DNA of 64,000 nucleotides from Evernia prunastri (GCA_003184365.1 NKYR01000062.1:62001-126000), one strand, 5' to 3'; positions 45,075-56,657 are shown, counted from the first letter of the stretch. Notes: generated by a model from the sequence alone, not told the origin. Numbers and translations are program-made.

Positions 45075-48000
45075 TCATCGACCATATTCCAAACTAGGCA
45101 CAATGACAGGACCGTATTTACTCACCCCAACCGCTCCCATTCCTGCTGCATCCGTCTGCACCATGAAGTCCACAGCCAAGCTCAACTTCCCAGTCGCTGT
45201 GCCATGCATGTTCATTTGTCCGAACGTTCCCGTCACAACCTCTGGATCGTAAGCCACGATTGCCACATAATTCCTCCTGCCCATTAGCTTCCTCATATCT
45301 CGCTGTCTTCCGTCTGGCTCAGCAGCGAAGATTTCCATCATGTCCTCCTTTGTATCGCTCGGCGCGTTATTCGAGCGGTGACCGTTCTGCGGGATGTATA
45401 GCGGTTTCTGGGAGGCGTGGAGAAGCTTTAGAACGTAAGATGGAGGGGGTGTGTTGACAACGGAGGCAGATATTAGCTGATACATGGTCTTGTGATCGGA
45501 TGGTTTTGCCGGATCGTGCACAATGCCAGCGCCGCAGCAATCGACGGCACCGGATAGAAAGGTCATCCGGATTGCTTTCTGGTGAGATATACTCTGAAGG
45601 GTACGAATGAGGTAAGTGCGTTCAAGATCCTGATGCAAGTCAGCATGTGACATTTTCGATGACTGCCAAGTACCCAGGGCTTGCCTTAGATTCATGCGTC
45701 CATTGATCGCGCAGTTCGTCGAGCATGTCAATGTCGCCGAATGGACTCAATATTCCGCCCATTAGACCAGACTTGCCGACGGCCTTCTTCACAGAGTCGA
45801 AGCCGGAGCCGACAACGCCTTTAGCACCCACAACCCCAGCTGCCGAGCTCGTCACTTTGCCCAAAAGATTGTACGCACCGGTCACTGCTTTCTTACCAGT
45901 TGCAACAGTGTGAGCAATCTGCTCAGCTGCTTCCAGTCTTGGATATACGATTGGTACCGATATCATCCAGATGCAGTGTTGCACACTAGGCGGTAACATT
46001 GCGACTTTCGGGAAGAGGCCCTGATAAGTTGGACCAGCCATAACTTGATGAGGATTCCTCTCCGATCTGCAATCCGGGCCCACGACGACAACCGCAGGCC
46101 CAAGATACTTGACAAAATGCCAACCAGTGCCAGTAATAGTGAAGATATCGGTGTCTGTACTTACGTTGCGAAGAATCTCCAAAGTGGTGTGGTGTTGGAA
46201 AAGCAGGTACATTTCTATGCCAACTCGGCCAATATTCTTGAACATATTAGAAAATTGCATATACTCAGGGTACGACCCGAACCCGTCGAATCTGCAATGC
46301 TTTAGTCCTTATGCCGACTTTCGCTGAGGGTGACCTTGATAACCTACATGTCATGGTCATCAATCTGCAAAATGTGTGGTATTTGCGCAAATGCTTCTCG
46401 CAAGTGTGGCTGGTCGAAATGACTGGTATAATAATGGAAATATGCATGTGAGACATCTTCTTCGTGCTTGGCCGTCCACTGAGCGTTCTTCCTGTTCTCC
46501 TTGCCACTCATTGCTAACCATTGCTTCAGCAAAGGGATCTCCTTCCATATTCTATCGGCGTATATCTGATCACCCAAGCCAAGCTGCGTATGAAAACCAC
46601 CGCACTCGACGTGTTTCTGCATTATATCCTTCCACATATGACCGATGCCACCCACACGAGCACGCTCATTGGCATTCACATTGAGCGAGAAGTCGTTGCC
46701 AGAAGTCGCAATAAATCGCCAGTTCGTCTCATTGCGGCCAGCAACCAAGAACTCATATCTCGTGCAGCCAAGATGAGAAGTTATGGCATAGGTCCATTTT
46801 GCACTAGCATGCTCGTCCATCTGTAGATCGACATCATATCGATAGAAAGTCCAGCGCTGATGAACAGAGACTTGACTAGCCTTCAGTTGACGGGGATTTG
46901 GGGAAAGATCTACGCTTTGGTGGATATGTATGGTTGGAGGTTGAGGGGCGTCGGTTATAAGCAGTATTGACCCCAGCCAAATGCCCCTCTCTAGATCCAT
47001 GTTAGTATACCTTAGGTACGGTCCGAAATATACTCCATTCGTAGGTGCAATCCTGTACATATCTACGCCTGCGCTTGGTGGCGGCCCGGAAAAGCCTGCT
47101 ACGGTAGGAGTGGAGGACTGCATGCTCATGATGCTGTCTTGATAACCTGGTGTTGATGGCTGAAACCCTGGAGATGCCAAAGGTTTCCCACTGAAAGCAC
47201 TGAGGCCTGGAGATGCAAGCGCATTTCCGAAGTTGACGCTACCGGTTGGTGACAGAGGCTCATTAAGGTTGAGAGGCGTTGGCCCCTTGGGAAATTCCCA
47301 CTGCGTAGATTGGGTGGGTAGATGAATGTAGTAATACTGACCTGAATTGGGATCGAGGTGATGGATCCAGCCCTCTGGAAGAGGCGGAGGTGAAGCGGGT
47401 CCAGGTCCAGCAGGTGCAGGAGATGACTTGACCGGCATTTGCGTAGAGGCTTGATTGCTTGCTTGTGACGGCTGTTGCGCTGTTGCCATTTGAGATCTGG
47501 GAGAATCATTTGCGAACGCTGGGTGGCCTTGATTGTCGGACTCTGCTGGAGAGCTTACCGCCGCAGCCGGTCCAGCTGCAGCTCCAACAGTTGCACCCGT
47601 GGCGGCAGCTCCAACTGCTTGAGATCGTTTCTCGTTGGGATAAGCTTGCGTACCAGTGGTGGCGGATCCAGCTGGCGAGTAAGCGGGTGGGGGAGACGAT
47701 GTGACGTGCATTCGTTGAAAGTCTTGTTCCAGAGCAGCTGAGGCGGTAGTCCTTCCCGGTTGTGAGGATGGAGTGGTAGCGTGCCCTTGAGGGATCGGCG
47801 ACTGCACGGGAGGTGAGCCAGAGGCTTGGCCAGGGCCTTGATATACGGTCGGAGGCCCATGTGGCTGAGTTCCGGGCTGCTCTGTGGGTGTCCAAGGCCT
47901 TCTCGTCGGATTTGGCTGCTGCGACGCTGCCGACTCCTGCGCTCTCGCAGGCTGTGGGTACTGTGCGGCTCTGTGTGCAGCAGCTGCATTTTGAGCTTGC

Positions 48001-48827
48001 AAGCTCGTCAATGTGGATGTACCTGCGATGCCGGCCGCAGCATAGCGCGCTTCTATGCCCCCTCCCACCGGGTCCCCCGGTGGTATTACTGGGGTTTCAG
48101 GGGGGGGCGGAGAGCCGCGCTGGGCTTTTGTAGTCGACGTAGAGGCAGACGAACTCAGTCTGTTCACACCGGCAGGATTGGGAACACCCAAGCCTGCGGA
48201 TGGGGCAGCGTCACCAGAAGTAGACCCTCCTGGAGGCGGCCAGTACTGCTGATAGTAGTCGGGGTATGGATTGGCTTCAACCTGAGATGGCTTTCGGGCG
48301 TCTTCTACCGATGATGCCCCGTCTCTTTGCGGCAACCTCTGGAACAGTCCTTCCTTGTCTGGGGCTTCTGGTCCAGGCGAGTCCGGCAATGGCTTCGGTA
48401 TGTTTGCCCTTCGCTCTGCCAGCCTGGAGCTTGGCTGGGCCTCTCCACGAGGGCGTAGCGCAGACGGGTATTCGGACACACCCGGTCTTGTAGAATCTGC
48501 AAAGCCAGCGCGAGGAGGCGAAGCAGAGGGGTAAGCTGGCGAGACTCTGCCATGTTCGTCTGTGGTTTTCCGATGGTTGGCAGGTCTTGATTGGAAGCGT
48601 TGACGATCTTCAGGATAGGGTAGTGGAGCTGGTGAGCTTGATGCGCCGGGAGGAAGAGCAAAGGCAGTGGATTGTGTATAAGGTTGATTTTGATTGTCAA
48701 GTTCTGGGGAGCGTGAGTCGCGTTTGTATATCCTTAATGGTTCGATAGTTGGCGAGTCTTGGGCCGAAGGTCTCTGAAGAAACATTTCATCGTTGGGCTT
48801 GCCATGACGTAGGCCGCTGGAAGTCAT
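45075..48827 (-). CDS. WW-domain plus PhoD-like phosphatase protein, 1213 aa
   Basis: Exons (coding order): 48827-46348, 46291-45685, 45629-45075. Residues 1-475 are disordered and rich in Pro, Gln, Ala and Ser. A WW domain lies at about 480-511 (LPEGWIHHLDPNSGQYYYIH ... QWEFP). From about 610 a PhoD-like metallophosphatase region follows: GPYLRYTNMDLERGIWLGSI, a long beta-rich part, LGLGDQIYAD, QIDDHDIFDGFGSYPEYMQ and metal-site type His/Asp residues. The second intron is GC-AG (AAG|GCAAGC, 55 bp, GCTGAC branch); no GT donor keeps the frame. WW domains bind proline-rich partners. Substrate unknown. Confidence 0.87.
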
Positions 48828-49300
48828 GCTTTAAATCCTGAGTCGGGATGACCGAACCGGCCTGCTTTAGAGATGATGGTAGAGATAAAAAACAACAACA
48901 AGGGCCCTGTTGAAGAGTTGTCAAGCAGGAAAGATTTGTGAAACTTGGGTGGAGCGGCAGAGACAGTTGATGTCATATTTTGATATTGATTGTCACAGTC
49001 GTAGCACTCATAATAGTTACACTACTACTTATGTACAAACCTAGGTAAGTAGGTAAATTTAAAGTACGGTAGTTTATGGAATCAGGCCCTCGTGTAAGTC
49101 GTGCTGTAGCCGCCGCGCCATGCAAACATTAGGAGGGGTTGGTTCAAACTTCAAACTTTCAAAGTTCAAACCGACGGATCGACGGATTTAAGCGCTCAAG
49201 CTTTCCTCTTTACTTATATAAAATACTTTACTTAAGGTACTTACACCTACCTAAACGTGATTGGATTGGGAACTTAGTCAAGTACCTATGTAAATTAGGG
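48828..49300. other. Intergenic upstream of WW/PhoD gene
   Basis: Promoter side of the WW/PhoD gene; 49025-49060 and 49225-49300 carry CCTAGGTAAGTAGGTA-type tracts leading into the palindromic element. Confidence 0.5.
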
Positions 49301-49994
49301 TACCTTATAGGAAAGACCTGATTCTTACGAACGGTTTTCAAATAGTTTTGATACTCCAACGGTATAGACATGCTTTCAATTAGTGAAAACAGTATTTAAA
49401 CTATTCAAAATTACAACTATATGAAATTTTCAATGACTAAAAACCTAAAACTGTTTTTAATTATTAACGAAATATATACGACAGATTTTTTCAACGATTT
49501 TAATTATCTTGACAGTTGATTCTCACAGACTAAAGCGTAAATATATATTATTGATTATGTGATTTAAGATTAAGCGAGACACTCGAAATCTCTATCTACT
49601 TTCTTACATCAACGTCGCAAAGAAAAAGATTTTAAAATCGATCGATTCAGAAGTTTTTCTCGCGGGGGTGTACTTTCGAGATATGACGGGGGTTGTTGTG
49701 GAGGGTGAAGGATGAAAGGTAGGAGGTGGGGTATGAGGAGACTATAGGAGTTATACCTTGGTGGACTGAACCCTGGAAATTTTGAATACACGCTAAGCTT
49801 ACCGAAATACATGATTTTATAGATCAAATCTAATAGTTCAATTTTTTTTCAATGATAGAAAACCAGAAACGTTTCGTAATCTAAATTATGTACAAATGAA
49901 TTCCGTCATTATCACTATTCCAGCTTATTAATCATGTGTAAATTATGTCTAAACCGTTTCTAATAATTAGGTTTGACCCATAAGATACTTAGAT
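49301..49994 (+). repeat. Left arm of the palindromic element
   Basis: Inverted relative to 50268-50957. Landmarks: GATTCTTACGAACGGTTTTCAAA at the outer end, CATCAACGTCGCAAAGAAAA in the middle and CAGCTTATTAATCATGTG near the centre. Confidence 0.88.
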
Positions 49995-50267
49995 ACGGAG
50001 GTCTGCACGCAAAGTCCTGAACATGCGCTAACAGAGCCCTAACTCTAGTTTCGGGAAATGACCCCGTAAGGGGGAGCCCTTAAACATTCTTTTGGGGGGG
50101 TGTATGCTAAATCTTTATGGTCCCCAAGTTGGGCTTGGGCCAGGGGCAGTTCCGACACAGTTCTAACTGTTCTAAGCGCATTTTTCAGACATCCCTTTAG
50201 GCGGGGCGATATCCGACCTCTGGACCCCTTTCTTGACATGTTCAGGACTTTGCGTGCAGACCTCCGT
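49995..50267. mobile_element. Nested inverted-repeat (MITE-like) element, copy 2
   Basis: 273 bp with perfect terminal inverted repeats of about 30 bp (begin ACGGAGGTCTGCACGCAAAG, continuing TCCTGAACATG; inverse ends at 50267). It sits exactly at the symmetry centre of the larger palindrome. Interior blocks GCGCTAACAGAGCCCTAACT and GGCGATATCCGACCTCTGGA match the 14538-14676 element; an extra 130 bp in the middle is unique. Confidence 0.85.
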
Positions 50268-50957
50268 TGAGGGTTCTTACTTTACCTTATCTTATGAATC
50301 AAACCTAATTCATAGAAACGATTTAGACATGGTTCGCACATGATTAATAAGCTGAAATAGTGATAATTACGGGATTCATTTGTACATGAATTAGATTACG
50401 AAACGTTTCTGGTTTTCTATTATTGAAAATAAAGTTAACTGTTTAATTTACTCTATGAGAACGTGTATTTCGGTAAACTTAGCGTGTATTCAAAATTTCC
50501 AGGGTCCACCTCTATCGAGGATATCTCCACCCCACCCCCCCATCCCCCTCAATCCCTCACATCGACGTCCGCTGTCTCGAGAACGCCGTTATCACGACGA
50601 AATCGTTCAAATCGATCGATTCTGAAGTCTTTTTCTTTGCGACGTTGATGTAAGAAAGCAGATAGAGATTTTGAGTCTCTCGTTTAATCTTAAATCATAT
50701 AATTAATAGTATATATATACACTTCAGTCTGTGAGAATCAATCGTCAAGATGATTAGAATCGTTGAAAAAATCCATCGTATCTATTTCGTTGATAAATAA
50801 AAACAGTTTTGATTTTTTAGTCATTGAAAATTTCAAATAGTGATAATTTTTGAATAGTTTAAATACTGTTTTCACTAATTCCAAGCATGTCTATACCGTT
50901 GGGGTACAAAAACCATTTGAAAACCGTTCGTAAGAATCAGGTCTTTCCTATAAGGTA
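50268..50957 (-). repeat. Right arm of the palindromic element
   Basis: Reverse complement of the left arm; contains GCGACGTTGATGTAAGAAAG and ends with AATCAGGTCTTTCCTATAAGG then TA. Confidence 0.88.
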
Positions 50958-51821
50958 AGGTAAGGTACTCTCGTAATTCGGTACTCGTACTACAGTAATA
51001 CACTGGCTCCGTAACCGGCACAGCAAAGCCACGGTCTTACTTTTAACAAAGGCTGAGGTGTATAGGAATAAAATACCCAGCAAGTAATTCTAGAGAAAGT
51101 AGGTATGCTAAAGTATGTGAGGCATGAACATTGTACCATAAGAATATCTCTAGGTAAGGGTAAGGTACCTACCTACCTACACATGTATGCCCAGCCTTGG
51201 AAGCAAGACAAGTGCAATGACTCTCCTTACTTGACCTGCTTTTTCACGTGTCGGACGGATTGTCTATTATCACCGAATACTATATTCTCCAGGGCACCTT
51301 CCCCACTTTGACGCGAAATAGGTAGCTACCGAAGCCTTCTATGGTAAGGTAGTTGATAAAGTAGGTACGTTGTTATTGAGAGGGTCAAGGTACCTTGGGT
51401 ACGGAGTAAGGTAAGTTGGTAAAGTGATTTTCGTAACGGGTTCGGGCCGTCGCTTCCAAGGACAGCAGCAAATGCATTATCTGATAAATTGTCTGTTGAC
51501 ATTCTATCAATTCTAGCAATTCTATCAATTCTGCCATTCCACCATACTTTACTTCGCATTTCTCTAGTTCACAGGTCATTAGGTACACTCACTCACTCGC
51601 TCGATGCTCAAGCGTCATAATCATACGTCGTAATACTGTATCTTATATCTTTTCGCCCGTCATCATTACTGCTGCTGCTGCTGCTGCTACTACTCGTACT
51701 GCTGAATAACAAGTCTCATACTATATATTCCGCTTTGCTTTGCCTTTTGCCTTTTGCCTTTTGCCTTTTGCATTTCCCTTAGAACAACATCCAGCAATAA
51801 GCGGCGCTTCTTACCCCGACA
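50958..51821. other. Intergenic with TACCT tracts and microsatellites
   Basis: GGTAAGGTAAGGTAC directly abuts the palindromic element; TACCTACCTACC at 51167-51180; AAGGTA units at 51340-51415. A CTG/CTA run lies at 51668-51692 and a TTTGCCTTTTGCC run at 51733-51772, immediately before the DUF3074 gene. No gene. Confidence 0.55.
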
Positions 51822-53288
51822 ATGGCGCCGTTAGGGAATCTTGTGCGTCTACTTCCACTGCACATCAACGAATTACCAGCCCACCCTGCACTCGAGTCTC
51901 TGATTGGACATCCCTCCGCACACTCCAAATCTACCCCTTATAATCCATCCCATCCCGACAATGTCGACTCGAGCGAACGCCCTAATCTCATATCATTCAT
52001 CGAGGAAGTCCTCGACCAAGCTACAACCTTTATGGATGACACCCTTCCGGCTACGTTCAAAAAGGGCCCGCTGAAGAAATCTCCGCCAGCCATAGCCAAG
52101 GTTCAACTATTAAGTCGAAATATTCCAATGGCAGAGATTCAGGCTATCCCCTGGATCAATTCCAGTATGTACATCCTCAAGAAGACTCTGCCCCTCTTCG
52201 AGTCACCACACAGCGTTCCATGAGCAATTATCTCTTCTAGCGTTAGAGATCCATCTCATCCCTTCTCTCTTCCCTCGAGGAAGCAACGTTAACGCTGATG
52301 TTCACGCAGGCATTCCGCGAAACTGGTCAAATGGGAGAAAGCCCGCTGAAGCATGGTTTGGTAGGAGGAGCCGCCATGCGAATCATAGTCAAGAGGGAAC
52401 TGCAGGTTTCTCTGAGTTCGACTTTGGCCTACGGCATAACCATTCGAAGCATGAGCAGTGAGACTTCCCAAGCCCCAAGTCTTCCTTCTTCGGTCATCCT
52501 CAGTATTCCCATCTCATACTCGAGACGCACATTCTGTGGCTCCTCTTCCCGTCAGGATAGATCATTTGCTGACTGGACAACTCTATCAGAGAGTACACGC
52601 CAGATGTCTTTGATTCCTACAAAGTGCTTGACTGGTCCGAGCAAATAGATTCAGCCATCGGGAATGGGTCAGCTATTGATAGTTATAGAGACCTACGAAT
52701 GAGCAGTAAGCGCGTCGTCTCTACTGACCTCTTCCCTTCAGATCGGTCATTTTGAAGATAATAGCGTCATTCCTGTCATTTAGAGCGGCAGCCCCGGAAG
52801 ACTTTGACTAAATATTCTGGTTGTAGTACACGAAATGTGTCATAAGCTACCGGCTATCCTTTCCAACCGCGTCTTTCCTGTCCTCGTCGTCACCGCGAAT
52901 AGGGGGACGCACTCCTTTGTTGTTGTACAGATCCCAGTGGACATCTCAAACCTAACAGCCGCGATGTACAGCAACGGAAGGAATCTGCAGGAGGGTGACA
53001 GCGCAGTGAAGCAGAAGAAGCCGGTTCTCGGGTATGAATGCTAAAGCAGCATCCCTATGCATAGCTAAGTATAGGCCAAAACGCTGACGTTCCTTCAGTG
53101 TCTATACTAGCATTGAACGCTGCTATATACTCCCGGACCAGAATATTGAGTGGGTCATGGCTACAGCTAGTGACGCAAAAGGCTGGCTACCAATGTGGAC
53201 CCAAAGATTGGGCGTTCCTTCGGCTGTTGTTAAAGATGTTGGACTATTCATCAATTGGGTCACTAGGCGAAGACGGTCACCCAGTTGA
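51822..53288 (+). CDS. DUF3074 (START-like fold) fungal protein, 333 aa
   Basis: Exons 51822-52164, 52310-52457, 52590-52705, 52827-53031, 53099-53288; introns of 145, 132, 121 and 67 bp, all phases consistent. The N-terminus MAPLGNLVRLLPLHINELPA is typical of the family. Conserved blocks: EYTPDVFDSYKVLDWSEQID, IHEMCHKLPAILSNRVFPVL, FVVVQIPVDISNLTAAMYSN, VYTSIERCYILPDQNIEWVM and ATASDAKGWLPMWTQRLGVP ... DVGLFINWV. DUF3074 proteins are related to START/lipid-binding folds; the function is unknown. The third intron contains stops in every plausible alternative, and splicing directly to IHEMCHK restores the family motif. Confidence 0.85.
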
Positions 53289-53505
53289 GAGGGGAGTCTA
53301 GGAGACCCATGACTACTCGGCTTTGTATTTTTGATGTATCGTTGGTGGTTCGTTGACTCTGCTAGCCACATCGTTGTGTACTATATGGGACGACATTCCA
53401 AGGCAGGCAGCGCTTGTTGGAAGTTTAAGCGACACAGCTGGCCGTAGGGGAAGAGGCTATGGATGCTCTGAGTATTTCGTTTGCTACTATTATGTACAGC
53501 CTCAA

Positions 53506-55248
53506 TCACTCGACGATCTGCATCTCCGCCGTTCTCTCCATCGCAAATTCATCTTTCCACTCCTCCCATATCCTCTCCAACTCCCTAACGTACACGTCAT
53601 GTAGCTCGTCCACATAGGTCTCCTCGGGTTTGCTCGCCTGCTGCACTTTGATTGGCCTGCCCACCACGATGTTAAGCGGCCGTCGATAGGGCATCATACC
53701 AACGTCATAATTAAAAACACCTCGCGCATGGAAAAGAGGAACAGTAAATCCCAACACTTTCTTTATGATAAGCTGTGTTTTGTGAATGAGCGGGTGCTGC
53801 TCAGGCTGCACCTGGTCATACAGCTCGTTCTCTAAACCAACGTTTCGAAGTCAGCATCGCGCAATAAAGCTAGAGAGGATCTTGGACGATGAGCAACACC
53901 CCAAACCCAACATTCTGGTTCAGGAGAGCAGTTCTGAATTGGGAAGATGCGTACCGCCGAAAGCGAGGACCGGGACCAAGTCTGCGCCTGTACGGATGGC
54001 GAGCTTGACAAAACCTTTGCGACGCTTGAGGACAAGACGAAGAGAGTGCGGTTGTGCGTCCAGTGACTCCCGAGCACCACCCACGACAATCGTAATGCCT
54101 CTTCCCATTCCCTCTCCGTTCGCGCCGCCACGCGAAAGTAAGTTCTCACAGGATTCTCGAGATACAGAGGCGAGTCCCATCGTTAGTGCATATTCACGAT
54201 ACCTGAATAGTGATTTTCAGGTCAGTCTTGCTTGTTTGAGGGGGCAATGGGAGCCTTGGAAACGTCTATAGAGTGAGAATCCCCAAAACATGTCTCAAGA
54301 CCCAATGTTTTTCCAAGGAGGGAAATGCGGGCTCGGAGAATACGTACAGAGGAACTCGAAAGTTGGAGTCGAGGGTGAGAAGAGTATTTGTAATTCCCGG
54401 GAAGAGCTGAGAGAACCCGAGGGCTTCTGTCGCAAATGCTGCAAAGGCCCCATGCGAGATGATGCCATGCGGATGATAGCCAAAAATGTATTTGCGGGTT
54501 GAAGGTAGAGGGGCGGAGCGATGAAGGCGAGCAGGGAAGTAGGAAGCGAAAAGCGACCAGATTGGAAGGGAGCGAATGAAGTTGGAGCGGTGAGAGAGAG
54601 TGCCAGAGTGTCCGGCGCTCGAGAATAGGACATAGATGAGGTAGGGAACGAGGACGGGCCAGAATAGTGGAATAGCGCAGAGGAGGAAGAAGGTGCCGAG
54701 AAGCAAGGCAATGCTGAGAGTGTGTCCAAGGACGACGAGAGTTTGCAGGCGTCTTTTGAGAGGAACCGAGAGAGGAGCAAAATGGATACTGCGCAATTGA
54801 TCAATTGATAGGTTTGATGACAGGATGGAAGGTCGCCCTACTGGCTCTGCTCCCAACCTGCTCCCGCTTTTCGTCCACTGACAAGCTCGCTGTTACGCCT
54901 GGCTGCCATAGGCTTGCCCTTTCCTCTGTCCCATGCCTGTCTGATGCTGACTAGATGTTCACCGTCCTTATCTTCGTACCTCTCTACTACTATTTGACCA
55001 TCTCTCTTCTCCTTTGAGACGCCGTTCGTCCTTAATGAACCAGACTTCCTGTGAAGAGTGCGCCTGGGACTTCGTGGAGCCGCATCCTCGCCTTGTCCAG
55101 AGTAGAGTTCCGGAGGAGGCCTTCCGTTATGTGAAAACGTCTCAGCGATTTCCCCTGCCACATCGGCGTATGGCTTAGGCGATTGATGCTGCTGCTTCAT
55201 TTCTGCGGGCAATGCTGGCTCCTGGGTTAGTGTTGCAGCTGTTGCCAT
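53506..55248 (-). CDS. DGA1: Diacylglycerol O-acyltransferase 2 (DGAT2), 473 aa
   Basis: Makes triacylglycerol from diacylglycerol and acyl-CoA at ER/lipid droplets. Exons (coding order): 55248-54842, 54788-54348, 54202-53955, 53831-53506. The N-terminal 135 residues are polar and end in RRNSELVSGRKAGAGWE. Hydrophobic segments follow (TLVVLGHTLSIALLLGTFFL, AIPLFWPVLVPYLIYVLF). The catalytic HPHG is at residues 241-244 within YIFGYHPHGIISHGAFAAFA. Further motifs: ITIVVGGARESL, RRKGFVKLAIRTGADLVPVL, LAFGENELYDQ. Introns 2 (145 bp) and 3 (123 bp) are introner-like; intron 2 resembles transporter introns 4 and 6. Confidence 0.95.
53832..53954 (-). repeat. Introner-like intron (DGA1 intron 3)
   Basis: 123-bp intron with GTACGC donor and GATGCTGACTTCGAAACG ahead of TTTAG, one base from the CTGACTCCGAA family signature. 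Confidence 0.65.
54203..54347 (-). repeat. Introner-like intron, subfamily B (DGA1 intron 2)
   Basis: 145-bp intron with GTACGT donor. Contains TTTCCAAGGCTCCCATTG and AAGCAAGACTGAC (54235-54223), matching transporter introns 4 and 6 (146 and 145 bp) in order and spacing. Confidence 0.82.
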
Positions 55249-56657
55249 TGCGGCCGGGTTTTTACGCGACGGAATGGCTAATCGGAAGATATCGAGATAT
55301 CACGTGTCAAAGGTAGAACATTGCACCTCTTGTCGGCTTAGGAGGATGAGTTGATGAGGGATTAGGTTGAAGCAGGAATGATGCATAAGCACATGAAGCT
55401 CGGTTGCATTTTATTAGCCATAGTTACCGAGGTCTGCACCAGAAGTCACCTTCGGCCTGCCGAGATTCCCATGCCAAGACCCGGATAACATAAAGTACCT
55501 AAAGTAAATACCTAAAAGGCCGCTTAGACAATGGGTTCAAAACTGCTTCGGAAGCGTTCTTGATCAAAGACCAGTTTGGGGCCTGCTGCCTTTTTCAGAC
55601 CCAACAGAGAGCCCTAGAGATCAATCTATGCGCTCCTTTAGGAAAATGTTACAATGTCCCTCAGCTATAAAGTTGCCTCCTTCACGCCGGCGTCCTACCT
55701 TAGTCCCAAAGGCTAACAAGTTAGCGCTGGAACTAAGCTCAAAAAAGTCTAGATCGCTTCGCGGACTTTTGTTGTAGGACGCCTGCTCCAGAAACCCCGT
55801 TTTTATCCAAAACGAGCTTCGTGTCAACAAATTTTTGAATCAATCACAGATCCATCAATTCTCATCAAAACCACTTAGAAATATATACTACGACGCGTAG
55901 AATTATATAGCGAATTCGTTAGTAACAAAATCTAACTCCCTACGGCAATATCCCGCGTTGTATACCTTACTAACCTTCGAGGACAGTTGACACCAGACCT
56001 ATTACGTTCCCTATCTAAATGACCTAACCAACGGGTTACCTCTTTCCGGCAACGGGTCTCGGCGCTAGATTTCCTATCTCTCAGCGTCCGAGACCCTCCA
56101 AACACGGCATTCAAATCGAATTATCAATGATAGAAAGGGGGGGAGCATGTTGATCAAAAGTCCTAAACATGCCAAGACTTTTCGGATCCGGACCCGGACC
56201 CGGACCCGATAGCCAAACTTGGGCCATCTTCCGAATATTACTATAAATTTCAGTATTCTAACTAGGGCAGTCGATTTTCGCTGTAGGCTTGGCATATTTA
56301 GAATAGAATACAAGAAACAGGGGGTTTTTGGTGCAGACCCCCTGCGGGGACCGACTCACTATGCAGCTAAAAATTAAAGTCACGGTCTAAGCAGGGGGTC
56401 GAAAGCTAATGGAGACAACTATAAAGGCGATTTCCAAGAGTAGGGTTAGGGCTTGTACTAGCGCCTGTGCAGATGCAAACCTCCATACGGGTAGCTACCT
56501 ACCTAACTTATGGGGTAAGGCCGATTTGGCAGATATTAATATTGTTTTTATGAAAATGCTTTACCTGATGCTACTCTAAATTCATTCAGACTTTCTACTT
56601 CCCACGTTACCCCCTTCCTCCACCAAGTCATTATATACGCTTCGTCGAACATTGATC
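55249..56657. other. Gene-free repeat-bearing region between DGA1 and STK19 genes
   Basis: 55249-55427 is the DGA1 promoter. 55428-56492 carries transposon-like ends and degraded sequence (listed separately). 56500-56657 is the STK19 promoter with TACCTACCTAA at 56502-56514. Confidence 0.55.
55428..56492. mobile_element. Degraded/nested transposable-element remnant related to the MITE family
   Basis: Begins near GAGGTCTGCACCAGAAGTC (55430) and contains GGTGCAGACCCC (56330-56341), the inverted end type. A further copy of the family core, inverted (GTAGGGTTAGGGCTTGTACT, AGCGCCTGTGCAGATGC), ends in AAACCTCC near 56485. An internal inverted pair GACCCCCTGC / GCAGGGGGTC brackets 56335-56412. Minus-strand frames at 55621-55830 and 55932-56114 are stop-interrupted on either side and may be remnants of a larger coding element. 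No intact gene. Confidence 0.6.

Larger units (their letters stand above)
49301..50957. mobile_element. 1.66-kb palindromic (foldback-type) element, interrupted by a nested element
   Basis: The outer ends are exact inverted copies: CCTTATAGGAAAGACCTGAT at 49303 and its complement ending at 50955. Each is flanked by TA, so a TA target duplication (Tc1/mariner-like) is plausible. The two arms (49301-49994 and 50268-50957, about 690 bp each) match along their whole length with scattered transitions and small indels, for example ATCGATCGATTCWGAAGT near 49637 and 50612. AT-rich, no transposase reading frame. The centre is occupied by a separate 273-bp inverted-repeat element. Confidence 0.88.

Noticed and set aside
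52706..52826. DUF3074 gene as a pseudogene because of stops after DLRMS
   Set aside because: A single 121-bp intron joining to IHEMCHK removes the stops and gives the conserved motif with correct phase.
55621..56114. Minus-strand frames as genes of their own
   Set aside because: Each is short, bounded by stops in the same region and lies inside a transposon-like remnant; treated as decayed sequence.
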